Assembly (NCBI GenBank): GCA_014621425.1
Contig: JAANBB010000184.1
Location: forward strand, 1 to 64,000
Length of the DNA: 64,000 nt
Direction: 5' to 3'
DNA from: Cylindrodendrum hubeiense
Taxonomy: Eukaryota > Ascomycota > Sordariomycetes > Hypocreales > Nectriaceae
Part shown: piece after piece, positions 34,664 to 45,740 of the stretch
Numbering within the stretch: position 1 is the stretch's first letter
How the letters are laid out: each line of letters begins with the position of its first letter
Position numbers and translations under genes: made by a program
The notes under the pieces: generated by a model
Seen by the model: only the letters and a program-made list of their open reading frames with translations
The model's database searches: none
What the model was told of the DNA's origin: nothing

Positions 34664-35224
34664 ATGACGCTCGTACATATGGGTCAGTAGACATGAGAAT
34701 ATTCTTGCAACTTCTGTAGCTGACATGTCCTTTTGGTGCGCTTGTTAAGTCTTCTTCCGGTTCCGGGCCGACGTCACCCAAGAACACAAAGACACGTTTG
34801 TGCGCGAGTTGAGGAAGCTCAAGGATCTCTCTTGTGTCAAGGACAACCGCCTGATTGTCGGCGGGCCTTCTGTTACAGACCCGATCGAAAGAAGTAAGGG
34901 CTTCGAATTCGCCTTGCTCAGCTATCACGAGAACCGTGCCGCCCTTGATGAATATCAAGCCAGTAAGGAGCACACCTGGTGAGTTTGATCCCCCCTCCCC
35001 TCCAAACAGGATCGCGGGGCACACATGTTCTGGCTCCCCGAACGCTCCCTCAAACATGTTTCTGACGAACTGGCATGTTTAGGGTTACCCAAACATACCT
35101 GTTCCCTTTCAAGGAGGACCTCTGCCGATTTGATTTCGAAGTTGCACCAGAGGATGAGTACATGTGTATCTTCGATAGTGTAGCAAAGCTGAGCGGACTC
35201 CAAACCCCCAGTGAAAGAGATTAG
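34664..35224 (+). CDS. stress-responsive A/B-barrel (Dabb) domain protein
   Basis: Three exons: 34664-34682 (only 19 nt), 34750-34978 and 35083-35224; introns 67 and 104 nt; 129 residues. The joined protein begins MTLVHMVFFRFRADVTQEHKD and continues FVRELRKLKDL, RLIVGGPSVTDPIERSKGFEFALLSYHENRAALDEYQASKEH, then YLFPFKEDLCRFDFEV, which is the ferredoxin-like Dabb fold. These small proteins form dimeric barrels; members are stress-induced or act as cyclases or lyases in small-molecule metabolism. No catalytic role can be assigned here. Each exon alone is too short to stand out, but the frames and splice sites agree (CTGAC branch in intron 2). Part of the 32-52 kb metabolic group by position. Confidence 0.85.
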
Positions 35225-35702
35225 ATCGAGGGGGTTAAATGGCGACCATCCGTATAAGTGATGCGTCTGCCAGTCCCCTCCAATTATGCTATTAATTGAC
35301 CCTGAAGAAGCACAAATTCAACGACGTGAGAGAGAATGCTATGCAGACGCTTTTGTTTTATTTTACTGCAAATGTGTAATAAAATAACAACATGATTGCG
35401 TATTGGCCGTAGAGAAGATTTATCCACACAGGGCGGTCGGCATGGTGGACGGACTACGCAGTATCCGTACAATCCACTAAAATGGCCATCACGTGCGACC
35501 GCAGTGACCCGCAAGCGGCCGTGCGTGTGGGCTACTCCGCCATCGGTTTACCTCCGAGCGACGGAAGGGTCCGTGGTGCTGCACCGGCTTTGCCCCGAGT
35601 TTGGCCAACATCTCACTCTTCAATTCATTTCTTTCCATATCTCTCGGTCTGTTTGTAATTACTTCAGCAAGTAACGGTTGAGCTGATCCACCATCCGGCA
35701 TT
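35225..35702. promoter_or_regulatory. promoter region of the ATP-grasp gene
   Basis: 478-bp gap between two rightward genes. The last 60 bp before 35703 are CT-rich. No gene seen. Confidence 0.4.
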
Positions 35703-37077
35703 ATGCACGCAGTCATTGTTTCTCGTCTTTCCCCTTGCCGCGCATCCCTTTCGCGACAGGTCACTAGCTTCAGTGGCCTGCGCGCGTTGCGCTGGGTACA
35801 GCCTATGGCCCGATCACTGTCCACGAATAACAATACTCGTGTTGCTGTTCTTTACCAGGCTCTAGAACCCCCCACCATTGACGGAGTTCGTAAGCCCAAG
35901 AAGCCAGGTGGTGCGTACCCTCTTTTCCCTGTCCTTTCCGCCTAATTCTTCCTTGCTCTCTAAGCTCACAACCATCTGCGGGAATCAGGCTACCAGGATT
36001 CCGGTGCCGATATTGGGTTTAATCTAAGTCAATGCGAGAATGTGGAAGTAGTGACTCCTTCCAAGAGCCCGAACCCTACAAATGATGGCGACTGGTGCTT
36101 TCCTGATACCGAGGAAGGCATTTTAGATGCCATATCTAAGGGTGCTACATATCTATGGGCAAACACCATCGTTTTCGCTTCTCATCCACTACAGACTTCA
36201 TCTCGCCTAGAAAACTACGAAGATCGCCTCAGGGTTGTTGGCCAGGGACCTTTAGTTGTGGACAAGTACGATGACAAGCAGTTCGTCAACGATTGCCTAC
36301 GCGCGCTTGGCGGCTTCACGATGCCCCGTAACTTCACGTTCCCTTCCATATCGAAGCTCTCTACCGAGATTGACGACTTATCATACCCAGTGGTCGTGAA
36401 ACCAATTAGAGGCAGGGGAAGCTATGGCGTCAAGGTCTGTCACAATAAGGAACAACTTTGGGAGCATGCTCAGGGACTCTCAAGCCAGTCAATGGCATTC
36501 ATGATTGAGGAGTTCCTTCAAGGCGAAGAGGCAACGGTTACAGTGATGCCTCCTACCCAAAAGGGCCAGGGCTATTGGGCTCTTCCGGTTGTCTCACGCT
36601 TTAACCACCAAGATGGCATTGCGCCATACAACGGCATCGTTGCTATCACCGAAAATTCGAAGCTCGCAAGTAACACCGCTACCGATCCTATATATAAACG
36701 ACTGTCCGCGGAATGCGAGCGTGCTGCAAGCGTTCTTGGATTGACTGCACCTATTCGCATCGATGTTCGCCGGTTCAAGGATGCCCCTGACTCGCCATTT
36801 GCTCTGTTTGACGTCAATATGAAACCGGTAAGCCATTACGCGCCTCTCCTATTGAACCCATATTACAGAAAGCGATCAGCTGACCAATTCATTTTGTTCT
36901 TAGAATATGACGGGCCCAGGTCGACCGAATCGTGACGATCAGGCAAGTCTGACACTAATGGCTGCCAATGGTCTTGGTTGGGATTACAAGAAGCTGCTTA
37001 GGCGTATTTTGGGTACGTTCAGTTCTCTCAAGACTTTGAGAGGATTGAAGCCGGTAGACATTCAGGACAGGGTCTAA
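35703..37077 (+). CDS. ATP-grasp ligase, D-alanine-D-alanine ligase-like, probable mitochondrial presequence
   Basis: Exons 35703-35910, 35989-36827 and 36904-37077 (introns 78 and 76 nt), 406 residues. The first 45 residues (MHAVIVSRLSPCRASLSRQV, then RALRWVQPMARSLST) are Arg/Ser-rich without acids, like a mitochondrial targeting peptide. The D-Ala-D-Ala-ligase-type fold follows: RVAVLYQALEPPTIDG, QDSGADIGFNL, SYPVVVKPIRGRGSYGVKVC (ATP-grasp glycine loop), FMIEEFLQGEEATVTVMPP, IRIDVRR, and DVNMKPNMTGPGRPNRDDQASL (metal and phosphate site). ATP-grasp ligases couple a carboxylate to an amine or thiol; fungi lack peptidoglycan, so the bacterial product is not expected and the substrate is unknown. 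A second ATG at M35 would delete the presequence. Confidence 0.85.
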
Positions 37078-37528
37078 TATAGCTTTGATCGAGAATTATA
37101 TAGCAATAATTAGATTGCTTCACTCGCTGGAACACCCCCAATATCAAAACTAGCAAGAATACCATACCACTTGGGAGGGAACGTTATATCGAGCAATTAT
37201 GTGCATTGGAAATTTTTAAGATAGGATAGAATCGAATGTGTGATCAAATAAAGCAGCCGTGGAAGGACAATGTGAAAAATATGAATGACAATTGGTAATT
37301 CATATGTAAAAGGCAAGAGCCTGCTATCGAAAGTAAAATAAAGCCGAATCTGAATCACGTTCCCTTGCGAGGGTATCGATTGCCGGGATCAGACAGACTT
37401 GGCTGCAAACACCAGATGCCCAATTCCACCAACACATTCGGTGATTCCTATCACTCCTCACACTAGCTTCTCATGCCAAACTTCTGAGGATCTTCAAACT
37501 TTGCCAGCTGCATTTTCAAGACCCTCAG
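37078..37528. other. 3' spacer between convergent genes
   Basis: AT-rich, no gene seen. Confidence 0.5.
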
Positions 37529-38632
37529 TCACAATTCACCCTCCGTGTACCATCTCCACAGGCGACGTGGGTTATCAACAAATATCCGCTGGACTTGCGC
37601 TTGGGAGCCAGCCCAGTCTTTCAGAACTTCCACTAGCGCCGCATCGTTAATGTCTCGGTACTCCTGAGGCGAAAGACGTCCGCCAGCTGCCGCGTTGCCT
37701 TCTTTGCTTGAAGTGTGTGGCCAATCACTACCGTATACTACCATGTCTGGACCCGCCGCGATGAGAGACTCGGCCACCACCCGCATGTCTTCGTATAGGG
37801 GCGCTTGCTTGGAGTTCTGATACGGTGCCGAAATTTTGACGAATAACAGCTTACGCTGCACAAGGTCAATAACCTCCGGGAATCCCTCACTCTTGTACGG
37901 ATCGATTGTGTTGATTGTCTCGTTGGTCTTAGATCCCACCTCAGCATGGGCAAAATGATCTGCCACGAACGTAATGCCAAGAGTTGGAAGGATGGAGTGG
38001 AGCGCCACAAACGCCTTGAGAGGGACCCAGAGCTGCACTACCCAGTCACGAGATTTCGCAATCGCTGCGTTCAGCTTGACGCTTGAAATAATAGTGTCTG
38101 TGGGTACGTCGGTGCCGAGATTGACGCGTAAGCCCCGAACGCCAGCTTCATGCATCTCGTCCAGTTCATCTTCGGTAATATTCTCCGGGTCGATGACGGC
38201 AACACCGCGGTACTGGCCCTTGAACTTCCAGAGAGCATCTAGCAAAACAGAGTTGTTGGTGCCGTACACACTGGGGAGGACGATTACTGAATGTTTAATC
38301 CCACGAGCTGATTGAAATGACGTTGCATTAGCCGTGGTAGCTGACTTTGGTGTGTAATCTTGAATAAATATGTCAGTTAGTATACAGCAGTGCAGTTACG
38401 GAGGAACATCATCCAAAAGCACACACTGACCTCGGTCTGGCTCCATTGGGAACCTTTCCGGGTCGATAATGTGGATATGCGAATCCCTAGTTGAAGTGGA
38501 TATTAGACAATAATTCATTGACGCTGGTTCACTGCCAAGATCATCATACCAGGCTCCCTCTGGCACCCTGAACGCCATCGCGACAGGAACGGTGGATAGT
38601 ACTAAAGCAACTAAAGCTTGGGTTGCAATCAT
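37529..38632 (-). CDS. amidohydrolase-2 family lactonase-like enzyme with signal peptide
   Basis: Exons 38632-38550, 38486-38431 and 38358-37529; introns 63 and 72 nt; 322 residues. An N-terminal hydrophobic signal (MIATQALVALVLSTVPVAMA) precedes the TIM-barrel amidohydrolase: VPEGAWDSHIHIIDPERFP with the HxH metal pair, GVRGLRVNLGTD, FVADHFAH, KISAPYQNS, and VVYGSDWPHTS with the catalytic Asp. These features match the 2-pyrone-4,6-dicarboxylate lactonase (LigI) / sugar-lactonase branch, which opens lactones and often needs little or no metal. Joining across the first intron is needed to restore WDSHIHI. The signal suggests secretion or an endomembrane location, unlike its relative at 51144. 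It shares a promoter region with the transporter at 39234. Confidence 0.88.
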
Positions 38633-39233
38633 GATTGGCAAATTAGTCAAGATCCTATGGACTTGTTTGATGTTGAATTTAGTGTCTCCGCAATTTTCTC
38701 CGTTGAACTTTATTTCTCTATTTGAATAAAACGAAATTGGTGGCTTCGGATTTGAGCCGATGTCCCTGTCATTCAACTTGAACGGATACTTGCTCTCAGC
38801 CGAACGCGATATGCATCAATGAATAACAAGCCCTTCCATCACAGACCCATTCCAGTTAAAACTAGTCGGCTGGACCCGAGCTTCCCCTCACCGGGGTCTT
38901 CCCGGAGAGGCGCTTCTCATCCATGGAGGAATGGTGAGCGGCTGGGATAGGAGCGTGGACTCGGCTTACCCCGGGATTCCTCTCGGAGCAAACGCGGGGC
39001 CCCATACGGGGTAAAACCTGGAGGTTGGGGAAGCCGAGCTTTGATACATCGTAGGGTGGATCGATAATGCAATCCGAGCTATTGCTCGTGCGGGGAGGCC
39101 AGCAAGCCACTTGGAGTAGGTTGGTGCTCCAGGTACTTATAAATATAGTTCCAACTATGTGCCCAAAGCAAACCTTCTTCCGTACTCGAAATCTCACACT
39201 GAACTCCAACCAGTTCATCGTTACAACTTCACC
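38633..39233. promoter_or_regulatory. bidirectional promoter between lactonase-like and porter genes, with repeated CCGAGCTT motif
   Basis: This 601-bp region contains CCGAGCTT at 38876-38883, its reverse complement-type CTCGGCTT at 38960-38967, AAGCCGAGCTT at 39031-39041 and TCCGAGCT at 39073-39080. A TATAAATA box for the porter lies at 39138-39145. Repeated CCG/CGG words suit a Zn2Cys6 regulator such as the one encoded at 41401, which is inference. Confidence 0.5.
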
Positions 39234-40973
39234 ATGGACTCCAGCAAGAATCCCGAATTTCAGGATGGCACAAACGTCGAAATGGTTGAGCTGAAGAACG
39301 CTCAAGAGAACAACCGCCTGGCTCCAGCTCAGCTTATGTCTGAGGAAGAGTTCCTAGATGCGGAAAAGAAGCTCAAGCGCAAGCTAGATCTGCGACTTCT
39401 TGCTTGCGTCTGGCTCATTTTTGTGCTGAACTATTTGGACCGAGTAAGCCTCCTGCTCGAATCTCCCGAGCACAGATAACGAAGCTGTCTCGGGGCCTCT
39501 CATTTTAGGGGATCTGTATAGCTAATGAGAGAGCAAAATAGAACAACATCGCCGCAGCCAAAGTTGCGGGTCTGGCTACAACTTTGCAGTTGACAGCTAC
39601 CCAGTATGCCACCGCCGTGGCCATCCTCTTCGTTGGCTACGTTCTGATGCAGATCCCTTCCAACATCTTTCTGGCAAATCTGCGCCCATCAATCTACCTC
39701 CCAACTTGTATGGCAATCTGGGGTCTTCTTTCCACATTGACTGGCGTCGTACAAAATGCGTCAGGACTCTACGCGACTCGCTTCTTCCTGGGTTTCATCG
39801 AGGCAGCGTTTTATCGTAAGTCGCTTTCTCTGAGCCATCCGACCAGGGCCTTGCCTTGCTTGCTGACTCTAAATCGCAGCCGGAGCACTATTCCTAATTT
39901 CGTCGTGGTACAAGCGGTCCGAGATGGGTCTCCGCAGCGCAGTGCTCTTCTCTGCAACCCAGCTCGGTAGCGCGTGCAGTGGACTCATCGGCGCCGGAAT
40001 CAAGAGCGGACTTGAGGGCGCCCGCGGGCTCGAGTCATGGAGATGGCTGTTCATCATTGAGGGCTCCATCACTATTTTCGTTGCCCTGATCGCATTCTTC
40101 ATCCTCCCTGACTGGCCCTCTTCGACCCGTTGGCTTACAGCCAAGGAGCGAGCTGTCGCAGAGTGGCGACTGATACAAGATGCTGGGCAGGTCGACGAAG
40201 ACGAAGAGCAATGGAGCTACGGCTTCAAACTTGCCTTTAAGGATACGCGGGTGTACATTTTTGCCGCCATGTTCTTCTGTCTTCAAGTGGCTGCCGCGAC
40301 CTCCAATTTCTTCCCGTCTGTTGTGCAAACCCTTGGATATAGCCGCGTCGTCACTCTTCTGTTGACTGCACCGCCATATTTCCTCGGGCTTCTCATCTCG
40401 GTCTTCAACAACTGGTCTGCCGATCGTCTCCAGAACTCCTCCTTCCACGTCATGTGGCCGCTCGCTATTGCCATCGTTGGTTTTGTTCTTGGGGCCTCAA
40501 CTTTGAGCCTAGGCCCGCGATACTTTGCCATGCTGCTGATGGTTGGAGGAGGTCATGGTGCCAACGCGGTTGTCCTGGCTTGGACGCAAAAGACAATTAT
40601 TCGGCCGCGAATTAAGCGAGCTGCTGCCGTCGCTTTCGTGAATGCATTTGGAAATATCTCCCAGGTGAGTCGATTATCTTGCAAGACCGTACTCATTAAG
40701 CTAACATATATTGCCCAGGTTTGGACTTCCTATCTGTACCCAGACACAGCGCAGCCACGTTATGTTCTGGCTATGTCGGTTAACTCTGCCTTCGCTTTTG
40801 GCACAATTCTTTTCGCCTTGCTCATGCGTTTCGTTCTCCAGCGCGACAACAAGAAGTTGGACTCGGGTGCCGATATCGCTGAGGTTATGAAGGGTGAAGC
40901 TCATGCCGAAGTGGCTGGAATTTCTGAGGAGGATCGCCAAGCAAACAAGGCAGCATTCCGATTTATTACTTGA
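39234..40973 (+). CDS. MFS anion:cation symporter (Dal5/allantoate permease family)
   Basis: Exons 39234-39443, 39542-39815, 39880-40664 and 40719-40973; introns 98, 64 and 54 nt; 507 residues. Family marks: KRKLDLRLLACVWLIFVLNYLDRNNIAAAKVAGL at TM1, ATAVAILFVGYVLMQIPSNIFL, GFIEAAFYPGALFLISSWYKRSEMGLRSA, GLESWRWLFIIEGSIT, LPDWPSSTRWLT, and a late TSYLYPDTAQPRY loop. Members import organic anions such as allantoate, nicotinate, pantothenate, tartrate or aromatic acids with protons at the plasma membrane. It is divergent from the lactonase-like gene and probably brings in a carboxylate for the neighbouring enzymes. A decayed copy of its first exon is present near 59.6 kb. Confidence 0.92.
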
Positions 40974-41400
40974 TATGTCACCTATATGTTGAGTCGCTGC
41001 GCACTTGATGTCTCGAATAGCTAGCTGCTGTCAGTGGATCTTTGTGAATATCACACACTTCGTGTATCTCAATTATTTCCACAAAGGTTGTGCCACAAAA
41101 TTGTTGAATAGCTAGTGAAAGGGTATTTCGCGCTCGGATTTAGTAACAATTATATTTAATAGTTGTATTGATTTGGTCTGTCTGTACATATTAATGAGCG
41201 AACCCGTGTACATAAATCGTGCCAGAATATTGAAGCTGGCAACATCGTCTTCCTCATCAGGTACATTTAATTTAGTCATCTAGCAGTCAACATTTTAGTA
41301 TCAATTCCTCTTCAGTTATATATGAGTACACTGCTTAGAGAATTAATTTTTTCTCAATAGGCATAAGCCTCTATGTACAAATCTCTTCAAGCCCGCAAGT
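40974..41400. other. 3' spacer between convergent genes
   Basis: AT-rich DNA without a gene. Confidence 0.5.
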
Positions 41401-43756
41401 CTAGCCGATCCAGTCCAAGTCAAACCATGTACTCATATCCCCAAGCTCGTTGTAGAACGACCCAAACTCAAGCTCACAATTTTCATTTATTTGACCCGTA
41501 GGAAAGAGGGATCCCGGTGCCGGTTCATTAATGTTGATGGGGTTTGGTATACCGTCGGCGTTATCGTCATCTCTATTTGCCGACATGTTATACCACCCGT
41601 CCGATTGATGCAATGAAATGAGAGACTGCCCAGCCTCAACCTCTGTTCTCTGTTCTCCATATCTGCTTCTCCATGACTTGGCTGTCAACTGGACAAGCCT
41701 CTCAAACTTTTCCAACGCATCAGCGGCCACGCTCCAAGTTTTACCAAGGTACTTTAGTAAAGTTGAACAAGCAGAGGTGTGGTTGTTAAACGTGTCAATG
41801 GAGGTCTCTTCCATGAGATTCGGTTTTATCCAGAGGCAGTATAGAAACGTGATGCCGCTGACGAATATGTTGTGTGCTGTCAACCAGCTGTTGGTGAGTT
41901 TGCAAAACCGGTGCAATTCAGCAGATATGAGTAATGTTTTGACAGCGCTTTCGTAGCATGTCTTCCATGACTCAATGCTCGGTTCAGAAATTGCAGGTGA
42001 CGGGCGATGAAGAAGCATCAAGCACTGATGGTATTTGAGCTCAAGGCTGCGAATCGCGCCATCCGATGTGCCGCGTCGTGAGCGCCACTTGAGGTCTCGG
42101 ATCAGATCATCAAGAAGGGTATCGCAATTCTTATGAACTGTGCTCTGCCATGTGGGGAGATCAGTCGGCCACGGGAAACGGTCCGGCATGTTCACGACAC
42201 GGTAGAGCGTGAGTTTAATTTCTGCAGCGATGCGATCGAACCTGAACGAGTAATGTGAGGCTGTATAGGGCGAAACTTCTAATCGAGTCCGCTTGTGGCT
42301 TGGAGGTGATGCATCTTTAACGCTCCTGGTTGTCTCCTGGAGTGGTATATCTGGGTGTCCTGGTATACCATCATCGTTACCAGGGAACTCGACATCTATG
42401 GCCTCGTCTCGCAGGGTCAGCGGGCGGCCAAGCACCACAGCCAATGATCTTTCAAGAGAATAGGCTGACCAAAATATACCACTTCGAAGGGTCTTCCGAA
42501 TCAATACATGTTGCTGCTGTTGAGGCGACATGACGGAGCTGATCTCCATCCAGCGTCTTTGAAAGCCGAGGTCCAAACAGCTCGCGATGATATTAGACGT
42601 CAGAAACCAGGCGTTGGGACCATCAACGAAACTGAAACTGCACAAGGTCAAGAGAAGCATAATCTGCAACCCTTCGATGCTGTCGTGTAAGGCGAGACTG
42701 TCGAGACGTGACATGGCTGTGGCTAGGTATCTTTCGGAGGAGAAATCAGATGAGAGTCGTGGCTCTAGGGTTCGAGCACCAAGTGCGATAATAAGGAACA
42801 CTTGGACAGAATGAACCGGTGAAAGAGCTGCCTCAATCTCGGCTAGTCGAGGCATGTGTGCTGCATGAGACGGTTGAAGCCGCTTGATGAAGAGTGTTTC
42901 GAAACGTTCATGAATCGCATCCTCATCAAGAAAAGGGTACAATGGTTGATACATTTCAAAATATGCATCGACAAAATGCTGAAGATCAACCTCGGATGTC
43001 CAATCTTGAGGAAAAGGCTGGGCCCGTGTTGCATCATTGCTGTCGGTAGCATTGGGCGTTGCCCAACAAGCCGCGAGCCCTTGTGACTGTGGAATGGCTG
43101 AGAAGATGAGGCGGGCGAAAGGCACACCGGACGAGGGTCCCAGATACTTGGACTCTTTTGAGTTCGCGAGCGATAAGAGTCCGACCTCATGGGCCAAGGG
43201 TTCGCTTGGCTTGATCTGCGTCGAGGTTGCCGGGCTCGCAGAGTCACACGTCGACTCGAAAACACCTTCGAGGAGCTGATCAATGACAGGTTGTTCATCA
43301 ACAGCTGATAGGCTAGGGTCCAGTGGTTGGGACGTCTGGGAGAAAGAGGAGCCTCCTGGTTCCAATGAGATCGCGCTAACAACCGGCGCATTTTCCAGTT
43401 CCTCTGGGGCTATACGACGAAGAGAGTCTTCGAGCCAGCGCAAGCGCGCCTCTACCTGAGCGAGGTGACTAGGAAAGAGTGAGCCAAAGTCAGCGTCCAA
43501 GTTGAGCCTAACGCCAATTCACTCTGCATACACACCTTAGATTCACCGCGGGATTGCCCAGACTGGGCCGGACACAGGTATGTCCCGTGCGCGCGCAGTT
43601 CCCACACGCAGGTTGTCCGTCATCGCAACGGATCTTCTGACCTCGACAACGGGCGCATGCGGTCCCTTTCTTCCGACCCGGCGCCGGTGCCGAGGGTGGC
43701 GGGGAAGCCTGGGAAGTTCGGGGTTCCTTGCTTGAGGGGCTGGAGGCTGCTTCCAT
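41401..43756 (-). CDS. Zn(II)2Cys6 fungal-specific transcription factor, likely cluster regulator
   Basis: Exons 43756-43536 and 43468-41401; intron 67 nt (GTGTGT donor, CTGAC branch, CCTAG acceptor); 762 residues. The binuclear cluster uses Cys34, 37, 44, 51, 54 and 61 (CARCRGQKIRCDDGQPACGNC). After the splice comes a likely coiled coil (LAQVEARLRWLEDSLRRI), then the fungal-specific regulatory domain: FVDAYFEMYQPLYPFLDEDAIHERF, AMSRLDSLALHDSIEGLQIMLLL, SCLDLGFQRRWME, and RSGIFWSAYSLERSLAVVLGRPLTLRDEAIDVEFP, which is the domain's hallmark. Alternative acceptors giving a 28- or 92-nt intron are in frame but fit the branch site less well. Its central place among metabolic genes and divergence from the dehydrogenase gene suggest it controls them. 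A TATATA element lies at 43883-43888. Confidence 0.9.
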
Positions 43757-44270
43757 GGATCGGCTTTAGGGGGGTGCGTGTGAGCAGGATGCGTGTTCCG
43801 CGCAGTCTGTTATCGTGGATCGGAGTGAAAGCGAGCGTGTTGTGGGGAAGCAGATTGTGGGGGAAAGCCGTGATGATGCCGATATATAGATTTCCGAATC
43901 CGGCCGGCTTTTGCCCGACTCTGCACTCTAGAGCGGCGCGGAGATAATTTGGTCTTGTGGACAGCCCCGCATTCACTTCCCCGCGATCAGTCAATCACTT
44001 GACTAGGCAGTTACTCTAGTCCGTACTACGTCGTAGGCGGACAGACACTTGTGGAGTGGGCGACAGGTGGAGACTGAACTACGGCCATATCCCGAGTCCA
44101 CACTGTCGGCAACATCCGTCGCAGTCGGAGCCGGAATCGGTTTAAAGAGACACACAACAGCTCATGAGATGGTTGTGTGCGAGCATCCTAGGTCATAAAT
44201 CCAGCATATTCTGCATAGAAATCACCGCAGCACATCGATATTAACCGGAAACGTCGACCCCGCAATCGCA
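43757..44270. promoter_or_regulatory. divergent promoter of regulator and dehydrogenase genes, with palindrome
   Basis: 514 bp. At 44019-44042 GTCCG and CGGAC flank a palindrome CTACG-T-CGTAG (44026-44036). Further CGG words lie at 44090-44140. This would fit autoregulation plus control of the enzyme gene, as inference. Confidence 0.45.
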
Positions 44271-45403
44271 ATGGCCTCTCAAACTCGTTACTATGCCAGC
44301 CCGGCCGATGCCCGGGTGTTTGCCCATTCTCTGTTGGTCAAGTCGGGATTGCCCGATGACCACGCCGATCTCATGGCCAAGTGCCTGGTAGAGGCCGACA
44401 CTCGTGGTGTTGTGAGTATCCCCTGGCCTGTAAAGTGCTGAGAATATGTGATTGACTGGAATAGGATACCCATGGCCTGGCCAGACTTCAGCAGTACATC
44501 GAACGCGTATCGAGCGGCCTTGTGAACGCCAAGGCCAACATCAAGATTTCTGAAAAGACGCCCGTTGCAGCTCACGTTGACGGAGATAACGGCTTTGGCT
44601 TCATTGTCGCCTCCAAGGGCATGGAAGATGCGATCCGCCGCGCCCAGGTTTACGGAATTGGCATTGTCACAGCCGATCACTCGAACCACTTCGGCATGGC
44701 CGCTACGTATGTCAACCAGGCACTTGACGCCGGAATGATCTCCCTTGTCTTCACCAACTCGGCTAAGCAGATGCCTCCCTTCGGTGGCAAGGAGACGCTT
44801 CTTGGCATCTCGCCCTTCGCTGCTGGAGCTCCCAGCAAGGGCGAAGTGCCATACGTCCTCGACATGGCCCCCTCGGTCGTGGCCAAGGGAAAGATCCGTC
44901 GAGCTGCCCGCCGTGGCGAGAAGATTCCTCTGGGATGGGCCTATGACAAGGATGGAAAGCCAACGGAAGATGCAGAGGTCGCTCTGAATGGTTCAATGGC
45001 CCCCATCGGAGGCCCCAAGGGCTCCGGAATTGCCATCTTGATGGACATCATGTCAGGCGTGCTGTCAGGTGCCGAATTCGGTGGCCAGGTCGGCGACCAG
45101 TACAAGGACGCGCGCCCGCAGAATGTCGGCCATTGCTTCATTGCTATCAAGCCCGATATCTTTATGTCTTCGGACAAGTTCAGATCCAGAATGGATACCC
45201 TGGTGCAGCGCGTCCACGGCGTCACCCCTGCTGATGGTTTCAAGGAGGTCCTGTTCCCTGGAGAGCCAGAGCATCGTCTTGCTGTACAACGCTCAGCGGA
45301 AGGCCTACCCTTTGCCGATGCGGAAAAGAAGATGTTCGACGAGCTCGCATTGAAGTATGGTGTAGCCTCCCTGACGCTGTCAGAGACCCCTTTGGCAAAC
45401 TAG
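44271..45403 (+). CDS. malate/L-lactate dehydrogenase family (Ldh_2) oxidoreductase
   Basis: Exons 44271-44411 and 44465-45403 (intron 53 nt), 359 residues. The family is NAD(P)-dependent, not related to classical Rossmann lactate dehydrogenases, and reduces or oxidises 2-keto/2-hydroxy acids (malate, ureidoglycolate, diketogulonate, sulfolactate). Motifs: MAKCLVEADTRGVDTHGLARLQQYIERV with the catalytic His, VASKGMEDAIRRAQVYGIGIVTADHSNHFGMAATYV, FTNSAKQMPPFGGKETLLGISPFAAGAP, VLDMAPSVVAKGKI, MAPIGGPKGSGIAILMDIMSGVLSGA. Length and motif order are complete. No signal peptide, so cytosolic. It probably acts on the hydroxy acid released by the lactonase-like enzymes; the precise substrate is unknown. 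Confidence 0.93.
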
Positions 45404-45740
45404 CTCACAAATTTAGTAAAATAAAGTCTGTTTTTCTCTTCAAATACTACCTATGATCCAATGCGTGACGCATTTATTCGGATGGTGATCTTCACCTCCA
45501 GCTTGCCAATGTTGAAGCCCACGAAAACATGAGCGACATCTCTCACTTCTCCGGAAATTCTTTTTGTCTCGGATCATATATTGTAACAGGACAGTGATTC
45601 CATCATGGCAGCCTACAGTCAGTTGCGATACGGATGCTTTGGCTGTTTTGCTACGCTTCATATAATGCTTTTCTCGATGAGAACGAGAACGCGGATTGAC
45701 AAATCTGAAGCTATTTTTGATACTACTTTCTACTTGACTA
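45404..45740. other. 3' spacer between convergent genes
   Basis: 337 bp without a recognised gene. Confidence 0.5.

Noticed and set aside
34656..35057. 133-codon open frame on the minus strand
   Set aside because: It is antisense to the spliced Dabb gene, whose protein clearly matches a family.
43469..43535. Possible 28-nt intron in the cluster regulator
   Set aside because: A 67-nt intron with the same donor, a CTGAC branch and a CCTAG acceptor is also in phase and fits normal size.
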